Source of the DNA: Chryseobacterium sp. | Lineage (GTDB): Bacteria; Bacteroidota; Bacteroidia; Flavobacteriales; Weeksellaceae | Reading direction: 5' to 3' | Length of the DNA: 43,358 nucleotides | Assembly: GCA_027492795.1 (NCBI GenBank) | Contig: JAPUEB010000038.1 | Location: 1-43,358, forward strand | Shown here: positions 7,364 through 15,673 of the stretch, one piece after another | Numbering within the stretch: the first letter of the stretch is position 1 | Layout: each line of letters begins with the position of its first letter | The notes under the pieces: generated by a model | The model's input: only the letters and a program-made list of their open reading frames with translations | The model's database searches: none | What the model was told of the DNA's origin: nothing | Made by a program: the position numbers and the translations under genes

Positions 7364-9580
7364 CTATAGATTATTATCAATCGCTTCTTGTGTTCTATCC
7401 GTTCCAAAACTGATGAATGCGCCGATAAAAACAAAAGTATCGGAAGGCGGGCGAATAGCCGAAGATTTGCTGCCATCAGAAGAAAAGTTGTATCCGAAAA
7501 TATTTTTCGTTCCCAAAACATTGTTAATGGATAAAACCAAAACCGTGAAAGCTTTCGCGTCTTTTTTACCTAAATTCGGCAGATAGTTTACACTGAAATT
7601 CAATGCATTATAGTCTTTTACAAAACCTTGATTTTTCAGGATAACTTTTCCGTTTTCTTCTAGAAAATTATAAAACGGTCTTCCGCTGTTGTAGTTGTAC
7701 GAAATATTAAAGCCTGTTTTCCAATCGGTTACAAATTTTTTGGCGACTAGCGAAATCGTGTGTTTTGCGGCAAAATTTGGGAATAACGCTTCAGTATAAT
7801 TCAAATAATCTCTTTTGGAATCCAAAAACGAATACGAAACCCAATAATCAATATCTTTCAAGGATTTTTTATCTCTCCAGAAAAACTCTATTCCTTTTGC
7901 AAAGCCGTTTCCGTTATTGTTTAGGGCTTTTTGGAAGTACGCATTATTATCAGTTTTCAAAAGTGCATCGTACTTTTTGTAGTAGGCTTCCATTCGCAAG
8001 CTTCTTCCATCCGCATTTCTTTGAATTTGTGCAATGTAATGATCCGCTTTTTGATAATTGGGATTGTAGTTGGGATTGAAAAAACGACTTTCCGGATTTT
8101 GATAAAAACTTCCGTATGCTACAGAGCTCGTCCATTCCTTAGAAATTCGGTAAGCCATGGCTAATCTTGGTGCAACACTCCATTTGTTTATCGCGGAAGA
8201 ATGTTCGGCTCTGGCTCCTATTTTTAGGGAGAGATTGTTGTTGATTCCCAAATCTGTTTCGGCAAAAATTGAAGAAATTTGATCTTTGAAAACAGCCGGC
8301 TGGTTCAACATTGACAGTTCAGTATTTTCATTGGTAGTATTCAGTTCTGCACCTGCTCTTAAGGCGGAAATTTTGAAAATTTTCATTTCCCACATCGCTT
8401 TTGCATTGAAATAATGCGCTTTGGAATCTATTTTATTTGAAAAAACTGAGGCATTATTATTAGTGGTATCAAAAAACAAATTATTGTGGTTGTAGGTATA
8501 GGAAGTTCCCACGTTCAAAGTGTTTTTACCCAATTTTTCGCGGTAAGAAAGGGAATGAAAGGTATTGTCTCCTTTTTGGTCAATACTGTTTTTGAAAGAA
8601 TTATTGTCTAAATTTTCTGTAAGAACTTTCATGGAACTGATGTCATAACTTCCGTAATATTTTATAAAACCTCCGTTTTTGGTTTTTATTCTAAAATTGG
8701 CGTTCACATCAAAACCTTGTGGAGCTTTTTCAAAATTGGTGTTGAATTTCATGATTTTTTGCATCAAACCAAGGTGAGAATAACCCGTTGTAACGCCGTA
8801 AGAATAGGTTCTTTCTGTATTCACACGCTGAATACCACCACTTACAAAAATGGGAGAAACGCCGAAATCCGCAGAATTTCTTTCAGGCAAATCAATGCTT
8901 TCCAATGCTAAAATTGACGATAAAGCTTGTCCATAAACCGCCGAATAACCTCCGCTTGAAAAAACATTTCCTTTGAAAAGTGAGGTATTCAAACGATCCA
9001 TCGCTTTTATTCCGGGAATAGAATTTCCAAAATAATTATTCACCAAATTTCCATCCATGAAAAATTTTGTTTCGTTTCCGGTTCCGCCTCTCACGAAAAG
9101 ACCTTCGCTTTCGCCCACTTTTTGCACGCCAGGAAGTGTTTCTATCGCCGAAGAAACCTGTCCGTTTGCTCCTGCAGTAGTATAAATATCAATGGGTGAA
9201 AGTAAGGTGGTTGCGCGTTTTTTGTCGCTCGCTTCTATGGATCCTACGGAAATTACCACCGCATCAATCTCGCTGATTTGTTCCTTCAGTTCGGCGTTTA
9301 CTTCTAGGTTCGAGTTTTCTATTATGATATTTTTACTGATTTCATCGTATTTCGGATGGGTAAATACGAGGATTTGTGCTCCTTTTTCGGTAGTTTCAAA
9401 ACTGAAAACGCCCTGATCATTAGTGGTAAAGCCATCATAGGTATCTTTTAAAGTTACGCTTACATCTTTTACGCCTTTATTTCTGTAGGTTACTTTTCCC
9501 GAGATTTTTATTTGTGAAAATGCAAAAGAAGACCATACAATCAGTAAAAAAAGAATTGGTTTTAGTGTTTGAGTTTTCAT
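7364..9580 (-). CDS. TonB-dependent outer-membrane receptor
   Basis: A 738-residue receptor for energy-driven uptake across the outer membrane. It has a signal peptide (1-22), then a carboxypeptidase-regulatory-like beta-sandwich (about 24-107, GKVTYRNKGVKDVSVTLKDT), as often found in Bacteroidetes receptors. The plug domain (about 115-225) contains VSSAIETLPGVQKVGESEGLFVRGGTGNETKFFMDG. The 22-strand barrel fills the remainder. No SusD-like partner follows, so it is not a typical glycan-utilisation pair; siderophore, metal, vitamin or peptide uptake are all possible. The gene is read from a promoter with LytTR-type direct repeats and is followed by the secreted TPR-like gene, which has a matching promoter. 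Confidence 0.92.
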   Translation of the reverse strand: MKTQTLKPILFLLIVWSSFAFSQIKISGKVTYRNKGVKDVSVTLKDTYDGFTTNDQGVFSFETTEKGAQILVFTHPKYDEISKNIIIENSNLEVNAELKEQISEIDAVVISVGSIEASDKKRATTLLSPIDIYTTAGANGQVSSAIETLPGVQKVGESEGLFVRGGTGNETKFFMDGNLVNNYFGNSIPGIKAMDRLNTSLFKGNVFSSGGYSAVYGQALSSILALESIDLPERNSADFGVSPIFVSGGIQRVNTERTYSYGVTTGYSHLGLMQKIMKFNTNFEKAPQGFDVNANFRIKTKNGGFIKYYGSYDISSMKVLTENLDNNSFKNSIDQKGDNTFHSLSYREKLGKNTLNVGTSYTYNHNNLFFDTTNNNASVFSNKIDSKAHYFNAKAMWEMKIFKISALRAGAELNTTNENTELSMLNQPAVFKDQISSIFAETDLGINNNLSLKIGARAEHSSAINKWSVAPRLAMAYRISKEWTSSVAYGSFYQNPESRFFNPNYNPNYQKADHYIAQIQRNADGRSLRMEAYYKKYDALLKTDNNAYFQKALNNNGNGFAKGIEFFWRDKKSLKDIDYWVSYSFLDSKRDYLNYTEALFPNFAAKHTISLVAKKFVTDWKTGFNISYNYNSGRPFYNFLEENGKVILKNQGFVKDYNALNFSVNYLPNLGKKDAKAFTVLVLSINNVLGTKNIFGYNFSSDGSKSSAIRPPSDTFVFIGAFISFGTDRTQEAIDNNL

Positions 9581-9599
9581 TGTTTTTAAAAATTTGATT

Positions 9600-9672
9600 C
9601 AAAAGTATCCGGTTTTCCTCATCTTCTAAAAAAATATTTCCCGAACGGTAGCTTTTGAATTCTGAATGGTAA
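9600..9672 (-). promoter_or_regulatory. Promoter with LytTR-type direct repeats, TonB-dependent receptor
   Basis: Minus-strand half-sites TTACCATTCAG (9672 to 9662) and CTACCGTTCGG (9651 to 9641), starts 21 bp apart. The near edge at 9641 is followed by exactly 33 bp and then TACTTTTG (9607 to 9600), a perfect -7 element. No -33 TTG is present. The half-sites lie around -45 to -75, a usual activator position. Confidence 0.72.
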
Positions 9673-9710
9673 TTTGAGAACAAAAGGTTTCAACAAAATT
9701 TATGCGTTCT

Positions 9711-9801
9711 GTCATTCTGAACGAAATGAGTGTAACGAATGACGTGAAGAATCTTTAAATTAATAGGATTCTTCACTACGCTTTGATTCGTTCAGAATGA
9801 C
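9711..9801. repeat. GTCATTC-family imperfect palindrome, copy 2
   Basis: GTCATTCTGAACGAAATGAG to CGTTCAGAATGAC with inner GAAGAATCTTTAA/GGATTCTTCAC arms. It lies in the 384-bp gap between the divergent receptor and sodC genes. Apart from this repeat and the receptor promoter I see nothing defined in that gap. Confidence 0.8.
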
Positions 9802-9964
9802 AAAACCACACATCATTGTGTAAGAATAATGTTGTGGTTTAAACTCGAAATCGCCCTAAAGATTACAAAATTCTCCTATTCTCTTTTAAATTAACCATAT
9901 TGTAATGCGAATTTGTAAAATTAGTTCTAATTTTAGGACATCTAAATTAAAAAATCATTAAAAA

Positions 9965-10471
9965 ATGAAACTTTCAACAATTTTTTTCTCGGCTTGTGGA
10001 GCTGCTTTGATAATGTCTTGTACCACTACAAAAACTTATACCATACAGGCAAAAAGCAATACAGACACGCAAGGAACAGTGAAGTTCACCCAAAAAGGGA
10101 AATTCGTGGAGATGGATATGAATGTGTATAAATTGAAACCAAACGGAGTTCACGCTTCACACATTCACGAAAAAGGAGACTGTTCTGCCGCCGATGCAAG
10201 TTCTGCAGGAGGACACTGGAATCCTACAGACCACAACCATGGAAAATGGGGTCACGGAGAACATCATGCAGGTGATTTAGGAAATCTGAAAGCAGATAAA
10301 GACGGAACTGCAAGATTAGTAATGAAAACAGATAAATGGTGCATTGGCTGCAGTGATGAATCCAAAAACATCATCGGGAAATCCATCATCATCCACGCAA
10401 AAGAAGACGATTTCAAAACGCAGCCAACCGGAAATGCAGGCGGAAGAGTGGGATGCGTAGAAATTAAATAA
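9965..10471 (+). CDS. sodC: Cu/Zn superoxide dismutase lipoprotein
   Basis: A 168-residue enzyme that converts superoxide to oxygen and peroxide outside the cytoplasm. The lipobox LIMSC places the lipidated cysteine at 19. Copper ligands are His66 and His68 (HASHIHEKGDC), the bridging His83 (GGHWNP) and His144 (IIIHAKEDD). Zinc ligands include His83, His101 and Asp104 (EHHAGDLGN) plus a histidine in the 90-92 region. The active-site Arg161 is in GNAGGRVGC, and Cys73-Cys164 would form the conserved disulphide. Extra histidines at 90-101 (HNHGKWGHGEHH) may buffer metal. It stands alone between the TonB receptor promoter and a terminator. Confidence 0.95.
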   Translation: MKLSTIFFSACGAALIMSCTTTKTYTIQAKSNTDTQGTVKFTQKGKFVEMDMNVYKLKPNGVHASHIHEKGDCSAADASSAGGHWNPTDHNHGKWGHGEHHAGDLGNLKADKDGTARLVMKTDKWCIGCSDESKNIIGKSIIIHAKEDDFKTQPTGNAGGRVGCVEIK

Positions 10472-10517
10472 GATTTTTTTTCTGTTTATTCAAAGTACCA
10501 CCTAAATTTAATATATT

Positions 10518-10630
10518 GAAAATCAATTTCTTTTCCCCAACCCTTCCTTCGAGAGCCTCAGGATGACATGGGTGGAAATTGATTTTCTTCGCTCCTTTTA
10601 GGGTTGGGGAAAACGATGAAAATTAATTTC
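10518..10630. repeat. Interlocked CCCCAACCCT palindrome, copy A
   Basis: Perfect 14-bp arms TTTTCCCCAACCCT (10531-10544) and AGGGTTGGGGAAAA (10600-10613). They alternate with a second inverted set: GAAAATCAATTTC (10518-10530), GAAATTGATTTTC (10575-10587) and a third, slightly diverged copy GAAAATTAATTTC (10618-10630). It lies downstream of sodC. Confidence 0.75.
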
Positions 10631-10706
10631 CTATTAGGCATATTGGATTGTGAAATCATAAAATTTTTCTTGTGTGAAAGGTGTAATAGCGAAAATAATA
10701 GATTAA

Positions 10707-10739
10707 AAAAGGGTGAAAATTTCAAATTTTCACCCTTTT
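10707..10739. terminator. Bidirectional terminator between sodC and the protease gene
   Basis: Perfect inverted repeat AAAAGGGTGAAAATTT (10707-10722) and AAATTTTCACCCTTTT (10724-10739). On the minus strand it is followed by a T run, so it should terminate the protease gene; it is A/T-flanked on both sides. Confidence 0.85.
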
Positions 10740-10757
10740 ATATTTTGAAAAAAACTG

Positions 10758-12926
10758 TTAAAAACGAACAGACTTTTCTTGTGCTAATTTCGGTGCTTTA
10801 CCCGATTCCATTTCACCAATTACGTTTACGGCTTCCTGGAGATAAATATCTCTTTTCAGATTCTTCATCCAATTTTCGGATTTTTTTCTGAAAGCTTCGT
10901 CGGTTTTGCTGCGTTCCACTTCGTTTTGGTATTGCGCAAACTTCAACCCATTATCGAACTTATCCAATTTTTCAAATTTCTTTATCTGTTCTTTTCTGCT
11001 TTTCATCAATTCAAAAAATTTGTTTTGGTCCAGGGTAATAGATTCCTCTTTTTGTAATTGTTCTTTCCATTTTGCGGCTTCTATCATCAGCTGATAGTTG
11101 GTATTGCTCGCCATTCTTCCGGCGCTACTGTTCTGCAGACCTGTTACATCCAAACCATTCATTCTTGCAAAAGAAGATGGAGCAATTTTATCCCAAGCCA
11201 GCGCAAAATCGTCATATCTTTCACCTATTTCAGAAAAAGTGAAGTAATCTTTCATTATTACATCCGAGCCAATTCCTTTCTTTTGTGTGGATTCTCCGGT
11301 AATTCTGTAGAACTTTTGAATAGTCAATTTTAAGGAACCAAAATCGTCATTAGTGCTCAAAAATCTGTTCAAATCTACAAAAGTTTGCACCGTTCCTTTT
11401 CCAAAAGATTGCGGAGAACCTATTACGACAGCTCTTCCGTAATCCTGCATTGCTCCTGCCAAAATTTCTGACGCGGAAGCCGAAAGTTCATTCTGCATAA
11501 TCAAAAGTGGACCCGTCCAAATAGGCGAATTGGTTTTATTTCTTAAGGTTTGAATTTTTCCGCTGCCGTCTTTTACCTGAACATAAGGACCTGCATTCAT
11601 GAAAAGTCCCATAATGTCGCCAACTTCGGTAAGGGAACCTCCTCCATTATTTCGCAAATCAAGGATAATTCCGTGAACATTTTGAGCTTTTAATTTTATC
11701 AATTCATTTTTAATATCGTCCGAAGCGTTTCTACCATTGTCGGATTTATCGAACTCGGCATTAAAGCTTGGTAAATTAATGAATCCGTATTTTTTTCCGG
11801 AAGGAGTATTGATGATGATACTTTTTGCATAGGTATCTTCCATCGCTACTTCCTCACGAATCATGGTAACTTCGCGAATGGTTTTGTCTTTTTTCTCAAC
11901 AGTTAGCGTAACTTGAGTTCCTTTTTCACCACGGATCAAGCGTACTGCCTCATCAGAAAGCATTCCTACAACGTTTACCGCCTCTTTGTTGGGTAAAGGT
12001 TTCACTTTCAAAATTCTATCGCCTTCCGAAAGTTGTTTTGATTTCCAAGCGGGAGCTCCAATTGATAATGCTCCTAAATAAAGATTACCTTTCTTCTCCT
12101 GAATAATTGCCCCGATTCCGATAACTTTTCCAGTAAAATTAACATCAAAATCCTCTTTATCTCTTGGTGAAAAATAACTCGTATGAGGATCGAAAACTTC
12201 AGTATAAGAATTCATATACACCGTAAACCAATCCATTTTTTTTCTTTTTTTGAATCGGGTAAAGGTTTCATCCATATAATCTTTCACCTCGTTTGTGGCT
12301 TTCGTGAGTTTTTGCTCAGGTGTTAAAACGTCCAATTTAATGGTGTCTTTCAAACCAAATTTTTGCACGGAATCTTTCTTTTTACGTTGAGATTCTTCCC
12401 TGCTGTTCAGGGTTTCCATTTCCTGAAGGATATTGTATTTGATGAATTTTCTCCACTCTTTATACTGTTCATCCTTGTTTGCAGGAGCTTTTTTTATTTT
12501 GTGTTCCAAAATAAGGGTTTCATCTTCATTCAGATTAATCGGTTTTTGAAAAATATCTTTCGTGATTTTATCGATATCGTCCACTCTCTGGTACAATCTG
12601 TCCACAGTGAGCTTATAAAACTTCAAATCTCCTTTGTTCAGATAATCATCTAAAAGGGTTTTGTGCTTGCTGAATTCGTCCATATCCGATTGCAGGAAAT
12701 ATCTTTTCCCGAAATCAATCATTTCAAAATATTTATTATAAACCTCCTGCGAATAGGCATCATTAATAGGTTTCGGACTGTAATGAAGATAGGACAAAGT
12801 GTTTTTTACGCTTACCATAATGGTTTGCATCTTTTCATCATCATTCTGCGGCGCATTGAAGCAAAACATCAGGCTCATCAGCGGAAGGAAGAGCAATATG
12901 GTATTGAGTTTAAATTTTTTAAACAT
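10758..12926 (-). CDS. prc: Tail-specific (C-terminal processing) protease, S41A
   Basis: A 722-residue envelope protease that degrades or trims proteins from their C-terminus. An N-terminal hydrophobic signal (about 8-22, ending LMFCFN, possibly a lipoprotein) is followed by the N-terminal helical domain of the Prc type. A PDZ domain lies near 262-350 (GKVIGIGAII...EGDRILKV). The S41 catalytic domain runs from about 365 to 520. The catalytic Ser484 lies in LSASASEILAGAMQDYGRA and Lys510 in SFGKGT. A C-terminal DUF3340-like region follows. Divergent from surE, which has a separate promoter. Confidence 0.94.
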   Translation of the reverse strand: MFKKFKLNTILLFLPLMSLMFCFNAPQNDDEKMQTIMVSVKNTLSYLHYSPKPINDAYSQEVYNKYFEMIDFGKRYFLQSDMDEFSKHKTLLDDYLNKGDLKFYKLTVDRLYQRVDDIDKITKDIFQKPINLNEDETLILEHKIKKAPANKDEQYKEWRKFIKYNILQEMETLNSREESQRKKKDSVQKFGLKDTIKLDVLTPEQKLTKATNEVKDYMDETFTRFKKRKKMDWFTVYMNSYTEVFDPHTSYFSPRDKEDFDVNFTGKVIGIGAIIQEKKGNLYLGALSIGAPAWKSKQLSEGDRILKVKPLPNKEAVNVVGMLSDEAVRLIRGEKGTQVTLTVEKKDKTIREVTMIREEVAMEDTYAKSIIINTPSGKKYGFINLPSFNAEFDKSDNGRNASDDIKNELIKLKAQNVHGIILDLRNNGGGSLTEVGDIMGLFMNAGPYVQVKDGSGKIQTLRNKTNSPIWTGPLLIMQNELSASASEILAGAMQDYGRAVVIGSPQSFGKGTVQTFVDLNRFLSTNDDFGSLKLTIQKFYRITGESTQKKGIGSDVIMKDYFTFSEIGERYDDFALAWDKIAPSSFARMNGLDVTGLQNSSAGRMASNTNYQLMIEAAKWKEQLQKEESITLDQNKFFELMKSRKEQIKKFEKLDKFDNGLKFAQYQNEVERSKTDEAFRKKSENWMKNLKRDIYLQEAVNVIGEMESGKAPKLAQEKSVRF

Positions 12927-12996
12927 ATTTTTTATTGAAATTTTAATAATAAGTTGTTTTTCAGGCCGTATTGTTACAGCCGGTTTTGAGAGGAAT

Positions 12997-13004
12997 CAAA
13001 TTTA
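12997..13004 (-). promoter_or_regulatory. -7 promoter element of the protease gene
   Basis: Minus-strand TAAATTTG (13004 to 12997) matches TAnnTTTG and lies about 70 bp before the protease ATG. No convincing -33 box. Confidence 0.45.
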
Positions 13005-13038
13005 ATACCTTATTTACAAATTCACGACCTATTTTCAT

Positions 13039-13046
13039 TAATTTTG
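13039..13046 (+). promoter_or_regulatory. -7 promoter element of surE
   Basis: TAATTTTG matches TAnnTTTG, 19 bp before the surE ATG, giving a leader of about 12 bases. Confidence 0.55.
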
Positions 13047-13065
13047 TGAAAAATGAATATAGAAA

Positions 13066-13833
13066 ATGCAAAAACCTTTGATTTTAGTAACCAATGATGA
13101 TGGAATTACCGCTCCCGGAATACGGAATTTGGTAGAATTTATGAACGAACTCGGCGAAGTGGTAGTCGTAGCGCCCAACTCGCCACAATCTGGAAAAGGA
13201 CACGCAATTACCATCAACCAAACTTTAACTTTTGAAGAAATTTCCCTTGATGGTCCGCAATCCGACTATTCTTTGAGCGGAACTCCAGTTGATTGCGTGA
13301 AATTCGCTCTTGATAAAATTTTAATGAGAAAACCGGATATTGTGGTTTCAGGAATAAATCACGGCGCAAACTCCTCCATCAATGTCATTTATTCGGGAAC
13401 GATGTCTGCTGCTGTGGAAGCCGGTGTAGAAGGACTTCAGGCGATTGGCTTTTCACTTCTTGATTTTTCTTGGGATGCCGATTTTTCTCAAGCCAAAGAC
13501 TACATTCAAAATATTGTAAAAAAAGTGTTGGAAAATCCTTTACCAAAAGGCGTTGTTTTAAATGTAAATATTCCAAAACTAAAAAAAGACGAAATAAAAG
13601 GCATCAAAGTTTGCCGACAAGCCAACGCAAAATGGGAAGAAAATTTTGACGAGCGCATCAATCCGCACGGAAAAAAATACTATTGGCTCACCGGATATTT
13701 CAACAATATGGATGAAGGCGAAGATGCCGATGAAACCGCACTTTCACAAGGCTACATTTCCGTTGTTCCTGTAAAATTCGACTTAACGGCGCATGAATTT
13801 GTGGATTATCTGGGAAATATTTTGAATAGTTAA
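13066..13833 (+). CDS. surE: 5'/3'-nucleotidase SurE
   Basis: A 255-residue metal-dependent phosphatase acting on nucleoside monophosphates and linked to stationary-phase survival. The signature ILVTNDDGITAPGI gives metal ligands Asp11 and Asp12. NSPQSGKGHAIT (Ser in the second motif), SGTPVDCVKFAL and SGINHGANSS complete the active site. Length matches the family (about 250). It follows a TAnnTTTG element, divergent from prc. Confidence 0.96.
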   Translation: MQKPLILVTNDDGITAPGIRNLVEFMNELGEVVVVAPNSPQSGKGHAITINQTLTFEEISLDGPQSDYSLSGTPVDCVKFALDKILMRKPDIVVSGINHGANSSINVIYSGTMSAAVEAGVEGLQAIGFSLLDFSWDADFSQAKDYIQNIVKKVLENPLPKGVVLNVNIPKLKKDEIKGIKVCRQANAKWEENFDERINPHGKKYYWLTGYFNNMDEGEDADETALSQGYISVVPVKFDLTAHEFVDYLGNILNS

Positions 13834-13844
13834 AAGCGTCAAAA

Positions 13845-13940
13845 AAAATCTACAAAATTAATTTCCACTTCCCTAAAGGGTGTAATTTTGTAGATTTTTT
13901 AGAAATTTTCCTCCCTTTAGGGTTGGGGAAAGAAAATTTC
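13845..13940. repeat. Interlocked CCCCAACCCT palindrome, copy B
   Basis: Outer pair AAAATCTACAAAATTA (13845-13860) and its perfect complement (13883-13898) enclose the core CTTCCCTAAAGGGTG. A second pair GAAATTTTC (13902-13910) and GAAAATTTC (13932-13940) encloses CTCCCTTTAGGGTTGGGG. Same plan as copies A and C, with different arm sequences. Confidence 0.75.
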
Positions 13941-13951
13941 GGCTTCGATAA

Positions 13952-14008
13952 AAGATAAGACTTCACTTTAAAAAATTTCTTATCTTCACTTTTCTAAATT
14001 GAAAAGTG
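13952..14008 (+). promoter_or_regulatory. Two abutting inverted repeats before the formate dehydrogenase genes
   Basis: AAGATAAG (13952-13959) pairs with CTTATCTT (13979-13986). Immediately after, CACTTTTC (13987-13994) pairs with GAAAAGTG (14001-14008), which touches the ATG at 14009. They could be operators or a leader hairpin controlling start-codon access. I see no TAnnTTTG element here. Confidence 0.4.
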
Positions 14009-15661
14009 ATGTCCAAAAATTTAAGTGAACTTTCCGGTCGCAAAGGAATACGTGAAAATCTGTTCGACAAAATGGGAAAAATCTCCGTTGCAGACGGCGG
14101 AACTCCCAGCAAAGAACACCTTCACCAACTTGCGGAAGAATTTCTGTTTGGCGATGCAAATACCTACGGAAGCATTACCGCCTACGATTTTATGAAGCCC
14201 GAAAACCGCGGCAAAGAAATCTACATTTGCAACGGTTCTGCATGTTTGTGCGCGGGAACGCAGGAAAAAGTTCACGAAGAAATCTCAAAACATTTTGATG
14301 CTGAAAAAATTGGACACATGACCTGTCTTGGAAGATGTTATGAGAATTCATCTTTTCATTATGCAGGAAAAAATTTCTCGGGTGAAAGCATCAATCAACT
14401 CGAAGAAATTCTAAAAAATCCAAAAACTGAGACTCAAGGAAAATACAACGTAACCGCTGAAAGAAAGGTTCTTACCGAAACTTTTGGTCGTGCAGATGAG
14501 TTTGAACATCTTTTAAAATACCTTTTCACCCGAACTCCCGACGAAGTTTTGAATAAAATAAAAAACTCCGAAAATCGTGGTCGTGGCGGCGCCGGTTTTC
14601 CGATGGGAATGAAATGGGAAGGTTGCAAAAACGAAATTTCCGACGATAAATTCATCATTTGCAATGCTGATGAAGGCGATCCGGGAGCATTTACAGACCG
14701 CTATCTTTTGGAGGAAAGACCATTTATGACGCTTTTCGGAATGTTGGTTGCCGGTTATTGCACCGGTGCAAATTGGGGAATTCCTTTCATCAGAGCAGAA
14801 TATCCTGAAGCGGTAGAAATTATTGAAAACGCCATAAAAACTTTGTATGAACGAAAATTAATTGGCGAAAATATTTTGAATTCAGGCTTTTCTTTCAATT
14901 TTAAAGTCATAAAAGCGCAAGGAGCCTACATTTGCGGTGAGGAAACTGCATTGATTAACGCGATTGAAGGACAAAGACCGGAAGTAAGAACGCGACCTCC
15001 TTTTCCAACACAAAAAGGACTTTTTCAAAAACCAACCGTTGTAAATAACGTGGAAACATTGGCTTCCGTGGCTTGGATCATTAAAAATAAAGGTTTGGAA
15101 TACGCTAAAATCGGAACCGAAAAATCGACTGGAACAAAGTTGATTTCTTTAGACAGTTTTTTCAACAATCCGGGAGTTTTAGAAGTGGATATGGGAACTT
15201 CTTTGGAAAAAGTGATTTACGAATTAGGCGGCGGTTTCAAAACGGATGTCAAAGCGCTTCACATTGGCGGACCGCTTGGTGGAATTGTTCCTGTGGAAAA
15301 AATCAAAGATTTATCCATTGATTTTGAGAGCTTTGCCAAACACGGCTTTTTATTAGGACACGCTTCCATTGTCTGCATCCCGAAAGATATGCCGATGATT
15401 AAATATTTGGAGCATTTGTTCGATTTTGCCGCTTTTGAAAGTTGCGGAAAATGTTTCCCGTGCAGAATAGGCACCAAAAGAGCCCACGAAATGTTGGAAT
15501 CCGCAGCAAATGAAATGAAACCAATTAACCGAAATTTATTTAAGGATTTATTGGATACTTTGCAACAGGGTTCTCTTTGCGCACATGGTGGCGGAATTCC
15601 TTTGCCGGCGAGAAATGCGATGGAGTATTTTTCGGAGGAACTTGACCTTCATTTTAACTAA
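14009..15661 (+). CDS. NAD-dependent formate dehydrogenase, NuoE/NuoF-like beta subunit
   Basis: A 550-residue flavoprotein, started at ATG 14009 rather than the GTG one codon earlier. It should pass electrons from the formate-oxidising subunit to NAD+. The N-terminal thioredoxin-like [2Fe-2S] domain has Cys74, Cys79, Cys106 and Cys110 (YICNGSAC, MTCLGRC). The NuoF-like part has the NADH/FMN motifs GRGGAGFPMG and NADEGDPGAFTDR, the segment GAYICGEETALINAIEG, and a 4Fe-4S site ESCGKCFPCRIGT with a final cysteine in SLCAHGG. The downstream alpha subunit starts 12 bp later. No separate NuoE-like gamma subunit gene is adjacent. Confidence 0.9.
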   Translation: MSKNLSELSGRKGIRENLFDKMGKISVADGGTPSKEHLHQLAEEFLFGDANTYGSITAYDFMKPENRGKEIYICNGSACLCAGTQEKVHEEISKHFDAEKIGHMTCLGRCYENSSFHYAGKNFSGESINQLEEILKNPKTETQGKYNVTAERKVLTETFGRADEFEHLLKYLFTRTPDEVLNKIKNSENRGRGGAGFPMGMKWEGCKNEISDDKFIICNADEGDPGAFTDRYLLEERPFMTLFGMLVAGYCTGANWGIPFIRAEYPEAVEIIENAIKTLYERKLIGENILNSGFSFNFKVIKAQGAYICGEETALINAIEGQRPEVRTRPPFPTQKGLFQKPTVVNNVETLASVAWIIKNKGLEYAKIGTEKSTGTKLISLDSFFNNPGVLEVDMGTSLEKVIYELGGGFKTDVKALHIGGPLGGIVPVEKIKDLSIDFESFAKHGFLLGHASIVCIPKDMPMIKYLEHLFDFAAFESCGKCFPCRIGTKRAHEMLESAANEMKPINRNLFKDLLDTLQQGSLCAHGGGIPLPARNAMEYFSEELDLHFN

Positions 15662-15673
15662 AAACTTCGAATC

